Assembly (NCBI GenBank): GCA_001600495.1 | Contig: BCKE01000011.1 | Coordinates: forward strand, 579,225 to 636,888 | Reading direction: 5' to 3' | Length of the DNA stretch: 57,664 bases | Origin: Pilasporangium apinafurcum | Taxonomy: Eukaryota > Oomycota > Peronosporomycetes > Pythiales > Pythiaceae | Shown: positions 52,180-57,664 of the stretch, piece after piece | How the letters are laid out: every line of letters starts with the position of its first letter | Position numbering within the stretch: the stretch's first letter is position 1 | The notes under the pieces: generated by a model | Told to the model about the DNA's origin: nothing | Database searches by the model: none | What the model saw: only the letters and a program-made list of their open reading frames with translations | Position numbers and translations under genes: made by a program

Positions 52180-52385
52180 GACCGAAAGTATCACGAAGGT
52201 GACGCCAGCATGAAAAGGAGTGACAGTAATTTGTACAACCTTCTTAAAAGGATAACATTTTATAAAGTATTAAATTAAAGAAATAAACGGTTCGTATCAA
52301 TTTTGAAAGAGCTCTGGTTGGTGGTCCACTCGTGTCACTCTTTCAGGTGTGTACTTTCGCCCCGTCTCTCCTTCAAGCAACTCTT
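52180..52385. repeat. Inverted repeat, right copy (upstream of LicD-like gene)
   Basis: Reverse complement of 48708-48912, estimated at 80-90% identity by eye, with few gaps. It starts about 50 bases before the LicD-like ATG. The far side carries the same protein end (RKYTPERVTRVDHQPELFQN, stop). Both copies therefore contain the tail of one gene family and the start of the following gene's promoter, as expected from a segmental inverted duplication. Confidence 0.8.
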
Positions 52386-52693
52386 CTTTGTCCATCAACC
52401 CGAATCCAATGTTAATCAGTCCTATTTTCGTGTGAGCCACATAATATAGTTTATTTTACCTCATTTTCTTCTTTGGCATCCCTTTTCAAATTCCCCGAGG
52501 TTTTTTTCGTCTTTCCCGTGCGTTCCTTTTTGCCTGGTGTGGTCATAGGCGGTAGACAAATGGCGTCACAAAGAATTGGCGGTCAACCACCACACACCAC
52601 CACCCTCGGAAACAAACCCAGCAGGTCAAACAGAAGAGAAGAGCTGCTAGTTTACAAGCTTCTATTTACACATCAGCACACACATAGTCCATC

Positions 52694-53116
52694 ATGGCTG
52701 AAGATTTGAAGGAATACTCGCTCGAAGAAGTCGCCAAGCATAACACGGCGCAGGACTGCTGGATGATCATCGGTGAACCGGGATTCAAGTTTGTCTATGA
52801 CGTAACCGCTTTTCTCGATGACCACCCAGGCGGTCCGGAAATCATGATCGACGTCTCTGGTCAAGATGCGACCGACGAATTCGAGGATATTGGCCACTCG
52901 AATGACGCGCGGGAGCAACTGAAGCAATTCAAGGTCGGCAAACTCAAGGGCGATGAGAAACCTGCACCCAAGTCAGCGGCAAATGTGTCACAACCGAAGA
53001 AATTGTCTGGTGGTCGACAGGACGTGAGCGGTAACAACGGCCCACTGTTTCTCGTTTTGGCGGGTGTCGTGGCCGCTGTGGCGCTCTTCTTGAGCTTTGG
53101 CAGCAAAGCGCATTAA
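52694..53116 (+). CDS. Cytochrome b5, tail-anchored
   Basis: 140 residues, single exon, start ATG 52694. The haem-binding domain spans residues 6-85: [40 protein letters not shown] and [20 protein letters not shown]. The two haem ligands are His in HPGG and His in IGHS. A linker rich in Lys and Pro leads to a C-terminal helix ([19 protein letters not shown]) and a short tail, typical of ER tail-anchored b5. It gives electrons to desaturases and P450s. The leader is AC-rich with CATC just before ATG. Confidence 0.95.
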   Translation: MAEDLKEYSLEEVAKHNTAQDCWMIIGEPGFKFVYDVTAFLDDHPGGPEIMIDVSGQDATDEFEDIGHSNDAREQLKQFKVGKLKGDEKPAPKSAANVSQPKKLSGGRQDVSGNNGPLFLVLAGVVAAVALFLSFGSKAH

Positions 53117-53533
53117 CTCTGTTGTTATGTAAGTTTTGCCGCTTTTCTTGTGGTGTTTGTTTTTTGGCGACGTTCGCTTTACGCGAGTGGAAATAGTCGA
53201 GTCCGGATCAGCTACGTATGGGGAAATCGATAGATTGAGCAAGATTTTTTTTATATTCGCATGTGTGTGGATGGATGGACAGATGATGCGTTCAGAACGG
53301 CAGGAGATAACAACAACAAACAACAACCATTTTGCATAAACGCTTAACGGTTTGTCATTCGTGTTCTGTCAGGACTGTTCTGGTGATGATGTCATCGAGA
53401 ATTGGCAACTATGTTATGGCCAGGGCTGCGTTCGTTTTGTCGAGCTATTTCACTGGATTAGTCAACTTTGTATGTTTCAACAAATTGTATAAGTAGGACA
53501 GAAGATGTACAAGAAAGATGGATGCATGCCATT
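53117..53533. other. Convergent intergenic region
   Basis: 417 bases between the cytochrome b5 stop and the snapin-like stop. No gene is seen; it should hold both 3' untranslated regions. The sequence is T-rich at 53246-53253. Confidence 0.4.
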
Positions 53534-54623
53534 TTAAATGTCTGCCGTGTTGCCATTAGTAGTGGTGGTAGTATGACTATTAGGGGCACCAGAAGCCGCA
53601 GTGGTTACCTCAGTACTCTTGGCTGCATACAATTTGTTCCATTGCGACATGGCGTCCCGCTTGTTTTCCTTATTGATCGCATCTAACATTAATACATTTA
53701 GCACCCATTAGCAACAAATTGTATCCATCTCGATTGCAACAACCATAATACGTACGTGATTGCGCGTCAATGCGCAAATTTTCGGCACGGGTCTTCATCT
53801 TGTCGACACTGGTTGTGATATCACTCATCATTGCTTTGATCTGCTGGATTTTTTTGCAATAGTGTGGTAACTTGTCCATTATCGCGGCCACATCCTGGAG
53901 TTGCTTACTTGATGTTAACCCGTTGCTTTGCGTTTGCAGTAAACGTAACAACCGCTGCGCAAATATATAAGAAAAAATTGGAAATTCGATTTAGTAGTTG
54001 GATAAATAAAGAACTCGTACCTCTTGGTTCTCAGTTAGCTCGCATATTCTCCGCAGAGATGCATCCAACGATGGTCGAATCGTCTCCACAAACCCCTCAC
54101 TCATTAAATCAATGCCATTTAGTGATCCATCTATTCGCCATTCATCCTCCTTTGGTGGAGCCGGCATGAGTGTTGATGGTGCCGCTGCAATGCTAATACC
54201 ACGACTGTCACTATCAATCTCCACCTTCGCTTCTTGTTCAGGCTTGGATGTTGGTGGAACATTCTCATCTGCCTCAGCCTTCTTCTTCACCACTGCATTA
54301 TTATCATCTTCTGTGTCGCTCTTCTCTTCTTCCTCTTCTTCTTTTTCTTCTTCTTCTTCGCTTTCTTCACCTTCTACTGCTGTTGACGGTGTAGAAATCT
54401 GAACGCTAAACCGTGGCGCTGCTGGTAACGTGACTGATGGAGTCGATGGTTTGGTCGCGCTGAATTGGAAATTGTAGCCTACCACAACAATACTCAAACA
54501 CATATTCGAATCACTAATCATACATACTTCTTTCAATAAACAATCAGTTGTACCTTCGTCTTCGTCATCGTCTTCTTCACTGTCTTCGCCTGCGAGTACA
54601 CGCCCTCCGTAGCTGTCTGCCAT
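53534..54623 (-). CDS. Snapin/BLOC-1-like coiled-coil protein with acidic N-terminus
   Basis: Four exons, 54623-54554, 54478-54021, 53954-53756 and 53682-53534, join in frame to 291 residues. The first 25 residues and residues about 55-80 are runs of Glu/Asp; the plus strand there shows a misleading Ser-rich frame. After residue 150 comes a helical unit, GIDLMSEGFVETIRPSLDAS, LRRICELTENQERLLRLLQT and PHYCKKIQQIKAMMSDITTS. It resembles snapin (E-G-L-x-E-x-x-R-P-A...LDPYVKKL), a shared subunit of BLOC-1 and BORC in endosome/lysosome traffic. The match is by pattern only. The C-terminal exon (AINKENKRDAMSQWNKLYAA) is Thr-rich. Confidence 0.55.
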
Positions 54624-54856
54624 CCTCGCGTGTTTTCCTTCTCTTGCTTGTCTGAGTTGATTGAGAATTGTGCCTTCAGGATATTTTAACCAATGGTATA
54701 AGGTAGATGCTTTAATTTTAACCAATAGAAATGATACATACTCGTTGAAACTTGGATACAACTTTGCTGGATGGAAAATGGATCGTTTGGGTAAAGTTGA
54801 TTCAATTTACATGAAATGTAGTGCTACTTGCTCCTATGCGTGGGTTATACTCTGCA

Positions 54857-55642
54857 TCAGCGTCGCAATCTGGTTTCTGAAATGACGCGCAATGAATCGC
54901 GGGCACGATCCATCCAACGTTCTGCAATTTTTGCAAAGTTGCCATTTCCACGTGTTATTCATTGTCATACATACAATCAAGCTTTGGCCATGATGATGCC
55001 AAAATAAATGCACATTCCACAACATACCTGCTTCTTCTGCTACTTGGCGTAACGTTTGTGCTTCTTCTTCGCTCTGAATCTGCAAACAACGGAGCTCCTC
55101 GAGTTGTTCACTGCCATTTCACAACCAGAGAATATGCAATACACCGTCACGCATCAGCTACCACATTTTTTCTTTCCCATAACTAAACCATGCTCAATGT
55201 ATGGTGAAATCTTTCTATACCTTTCCGTCCGATCGAGCCCAGGCAGATCGTCGATCAACCGGTCTGTTTCCTTCACCATTTGCAGCACATCGTTCGCCAG
55301 CGATTGAATCTAATTATACCACAATCAGCACCACATCAATACTAGTAAATATACTACCTTCCTTTCTTTCTCCAAAAAATCGACATGTTCACGTACTGCC
55401 TGCATCGTTTCTTCCTTGGAGCTCTCATCACCTGTAGTCGCTGGTAGTAAGCGCAGCGCGTTGAACATGCTAAGCGCCATTTTATCGACACTTTCCTGCA
55501 GCAGCGTCACCTTGTCGATGGATATCACTACCGGGTCCGTCGGCTCGTCGATACTACCGTTCGAGTCCATATGTACATCATTGTCTGCTGGTTCTACCTT
55601 CACTGCGGTGGCGCTTCCTTTACCAGCACCGTCAGCATCCAT
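54857..55642 (-). CDS. MED21: Mediator complex subunit 21 (Med21/Srb7)
   Basis: Four exons, 55642-55358, 55309-55221, 55110-55028 and 54921-54857, keep frame and give 173 residues. Exon 1 has a 40-residue acidic leader and the family start ISIDKVTLLQESVDKMALSM followed by FNALRLLP. Exon 2 holds QSLANDVLQMVKETDRLIDD, then LPGLDRTE, the most conserved Med21 part (IDxLIDxLPG). Exon 3 is ELRCLQIQSEEEAQTLRQVA, the second helix of the Med7-Med21 hinge. Exon 4 (ERWMDRARDSLRVISETRLR) ends the coiled coil. Med21 pairs with Med7 in the middle module. Human length is 144. Confidence 0.82.
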
Positions 55643-55849
55643 GTTTCTGTAAGTTATGGAATAATTGAGGTCACACGAAAGTTGCCTGACCCGATTGAGG
55701 TTGCACGAAGGTATCCAATTAGCTCTTCAGATTTGGCCAAGAAAAAAAGCACTTTTTTTTGAAAATCTATGTGGGAAATTCTATCTCACTTGTAAAGACG
55801 CATTCTTTGATCTTCTACGCTATGGATCATTGAATTAATGAAGAAAGAG

Positions 55850-57289
55850 CTATCCACTCAGCGTTGCAACAGCAACACCCGTAATCACAAACGTCAACAA
55901 CAGAAACGTTCCAGCAAAGCCAACGGAACTGATGATTGGCTCTGTGTATGGCGTGATCGCAGCTCCAGAAAACCCCCAGACCCGTTGACAATAGCGACTA
56001 CCAATGACCTGGAACCAACACGGAATGGAGAGTCCCAAGAGGAAGCCAAAGAGGCCTGCGATCGAGAATATAAAGTCCAGCTTCTTAAACACCAGTGCCA
56101 ACACAATCGGTGGTACCGTGACCAGTAGCCGACAAGCGCTACGTGAAAGCGATGGTCCCAATCGCGTCTTGATTTGAGCAGGTAGCGACATCAGCATGTT
56201 GTCGCCCACAGTCACGCCGACCATCGGATACGCTGAAGTGACGTTCACCACGGGAAACAGCAAAATCACCAGTTGCACAAGTACACCCAACGGGTTTACG
56301 TGCTTACACTCTTCCCACCCATTGCCACAGCCTGTGTAATTGCTCCACATCAAGCTTGCAAGTGGGTTGATATGGTCGAACGACAATGCACCTACTAGCC
56401 CTACAAGCATGTAGAACGATCCGGAGATGATCAGTGCTGCAAACGCCACTTTCCGCGCTGCTGTCTTGGGTTTAAGCGGTTGCAGCGCGTCGGGCATGTT
56501 ATATTGACAGTTCAGCGCCAACAGTGTTGGTCCAAAGCCTTTGCCGAAATTGCCCCAGTTGACGGCACCAATGGCATCGTACCGAAAACGTAATGTGTCC
56601 AAGCCGTCGACGCCCAGTTTTACAAACATCGTCACGAGCATCAAGAGCAACGCCACGATTCGGTACACCGAGAGGAATTTCTGGATGCCTGCTTGTTCGT
56701 GAATGTCCATAAGCACCATCCAGATCACAATTACGGTGAAGACTGCCATGCACACGAAATACGCATCCAAACACGCTGGAGAGGGGTTCTCTGCGTATGC
56801 ATCACAGGAATCCCCCAGTACGTATGTAAAGAAGAGTGATGCGACTGACGACGCAAAAACCGACGCATAAGACCACAACGAGCCAATGCAGTAGAGACCC
56901 ATGACAATTTGTACCACTACGGCACCGATTTTCCCAACAAACATCTCGCCGACCATGGCGAAATCAAATTTGCGGTATGTTAGTCGATGCTGCGGTGCAC
57001 CACCACGCGTGGCTGCACAGACTCCCTCAGCACGCGCCAACGATTCTAACGTGTAGTTCATAGTGATGACAGCACCGATGACGCCAATGATTAAGAGACT
57101 TGTCGTAAGCACAATCCCGGCCTGCATGAATGCAAATGGCAGACCGAAACAGCCGGTGCCGATGATATAGTTGAGCGCCATGGCCAGCGCGATGGATGAG
57201 CTGTATGGCTCAACGCCATAGACGATCGCGGCGCTGTCGCTATCGCTGCTGAGCGTGCGCTTGAGCAGATGCACTGTCTCGTCCGCCAT
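55850..57289 (-). CDS. Amino acid transporter of the AAAP (Aa_trans, SLC36/38-like) family
   Basis: 479 residues, single exon, start ATG 57289. After a 35-residue cytosolic N-terminus with LLKR and SSDSDS, eleven membrane helices follow. TM1 is IALAMALNYIIGTGCFGLPF, with the unwound G-T-G-C-F-G-L-P segment that binds the substrate carboxylate. Others include IVLTTSLLIIGVIGAVITM and VAFAALIISGSFYMLVGLVG. The polar signature LNCQYNMPDALQPLKPKTAA matches the Aa_trans segment preceding TM7. It would carry neutral or basic amino acids, driven by protons or sodium, at the vacuole or plasma membrane. No lysosomal motif other than the N-terminal Leu-Leu. Confidence 0.9.
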   Translation of the reverse strand: MADETVHLLKRTLSSDSDSAAIVYGVEPYSSSIALAMALNYIIGTGCFGLPFAFMQAGIVLTTSLLIIGVIGAVITMNYTLESLARAEGVCAATRGGAPQHRLTYRKFDFAMVGEMFVGKIGAVVVQIVMGLYCIGSLWSYASVFASSVASLFFTYVLGDSCDAYAENPSPACLDAYFVCMAVFTVIVIWMVLMDIHEQAGIQKFLSVYRIVALLLMLVTMFVKLGVDGLDTLRFRYDAIGAVNWGNFGKGFGPTLLALNCQYNMPDALQPLKPKTAARKVAFAALIISGSFYMLVGLVGALSFDHINPLASLMWSNYTGCGNGWEECKHVNPLGVLVQLVILLFPVVNVTSAYPMVGVTVGDNMLMSLPAQIKTRLGPSLSRSACRLLVTVPPIVLALVFKKLDFIFSIAGLFGFLLGLSIPCWFQVIGSRYCQRVWGFSGAAITPYTEPIISSVGFAGTFLLLTFVITGVAVATLSG

Positions 57290-57587
57290 GCTAATTGCTG
57301 GTGTCGAGGGGTGGAAGAAGAATGTGGCCAGGCAGTCGAATGATCCGCAAAAAAAAATCCAAACCGTGTGGACTTTACCTAATTAATACAGTATTACTCC
57401 TAGTTACCTAATTTTTTCTAAGAAATGGGTAAAATTGGGAGGTTAAATCTTGCAATTACCCTCTTTACTAAGTGACACTAGATACATGTACGAGGAAGCA
57501 TATGAAGAGGAAAGAGAGGAATCGAAAGAGATTCGCTCTTTTGGAGGAAACTTAGGAACTCAATTATCACATTTAAGAAAGCTATGT

Positions 57588-57664
57588 AGAAAGTAAAACA
57601 ATGAATGACTGATGTTCGAGTGTCCAATTCGAACAGAACCGTAAGCAATGAACTATCGCACGTA
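57588..57664. repeat. Dispersed non-coding repeat, copy B (partial)
   Basis: Matches 1250-1440 in GAATGACTGATGTTCGAGTG and the following ATTCGAACA, then in a CCGTAA-CAAT-AAC tail. The copy is cut by the window end and lacks a stretch of roughly 90 bases present in copy A. Both copies lie in the same orientation, about 56 kb apart. Confidence 0.5.

Noticed and set aside
54112-54402. Plus-strand Ser-rich open frame
   Set aside because: It is the antisense of the Glu/Asp-rich part of the snapin-like gene (GAA/GAG runs read as TTC/CTC), with no independent support.
53988-54623. Unspliced 256-codon version of the snapin-like gene
   Set aside because: Reading through the intron at 54553-54479 gives residues unlike the flanking acidic sequence, and donor/acceptor sites fit well.
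1-57664. CRISPR array, rRNA or tRNA genes
   Set aside because: No regularly spaced repeats, no rRNA core sequence and no cloverleaf with conserved T-loop were seen by eye; a tRNA scan would be decisive.

Overview
The window looks like a stretch of a compact, gene-dense oomycete (stramenopile) nuclear genome. Genes are separated by a few hundred bases. Introns are short (about 60-110 bases), with GTAAGT/GTATG-like donors and clean AG acceptors. The gene set mixes conserved eukaryotic housekeeping genes with a flagellar DM10 protein, betaine-aldehyde dehydrogenase, CotH-like surface kinases and Tc1 and Fanzor/TnpB-like mobile remnants. I infer an oomycete, possibly Albugo-like, but cannot prove the genus. 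All intron-exon structures were built by hand from reading-frame continuity and splice consensus.

Left part (1-17 kb): a Tc1/mariner transposase running off the left edge, a glycosyltransferase, NDUFA12, a Ser-rich single-pass membrane protein, a tandem array of three CotH-kinase-like membrane proteins with an identical intron position, and an ATRIP-like coiled-coil protein. Middle (17-42 kb): betaine-aldehyde dehydrogenase, a mitochondrial twin-ABC ATPase, a RanBP2-finger protein, an F-box/C2H2 protein, a 3-kb gene-poor stretch with a Fanzor relic, a DHHC palmitoyltransferase, FAM136A, an FA-domain/THO1-MOS11/NCBP3-like RNA factor, FANCL, a triple-DM10 (EFHC1-like) axonemal protein, proteasome subunit Rpn7/PSMD6, mitochondrial IF3, a FAR1/FLYWCH-like protein fused to a dCTP pyrophosphatase, and eIF2-alpha. 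Right part (42-57 kb): Fanzor/TnpB relics of two kinds, a 1,294-residue SLC12 transporter fused to a two-pore channel, another Fanzor relic, an ER-type glucose-6-phosphate dehydrogenase and a LicD-like gene facing each other behind inverted copies of the same upstream sequence, cytochrome b5, a snapin-like protein, Mediator subunit MED21 and an AAAP amino-acid transporter.

The observations most worth following are these: (1) the in-frame SLC12-two-pore-channel fusion, which is bracketed by same-orientation fragments of a Fanzor element; (2) the DNA-binding-domain/MazG dCTPase fusion; (3) four relics of RNA-guided-nuclease-like (Fanzor/TnpB) genes in 57 kb, belonging to at least two families; (4) the shared inverted promoter block of the G6PD-like and LicD-like genes; (5) the CotH tandem array. 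Ambiguous bases (N) occur only inside the Tc1 and Fanzor elements, which fits collapsed multicopy repeats.
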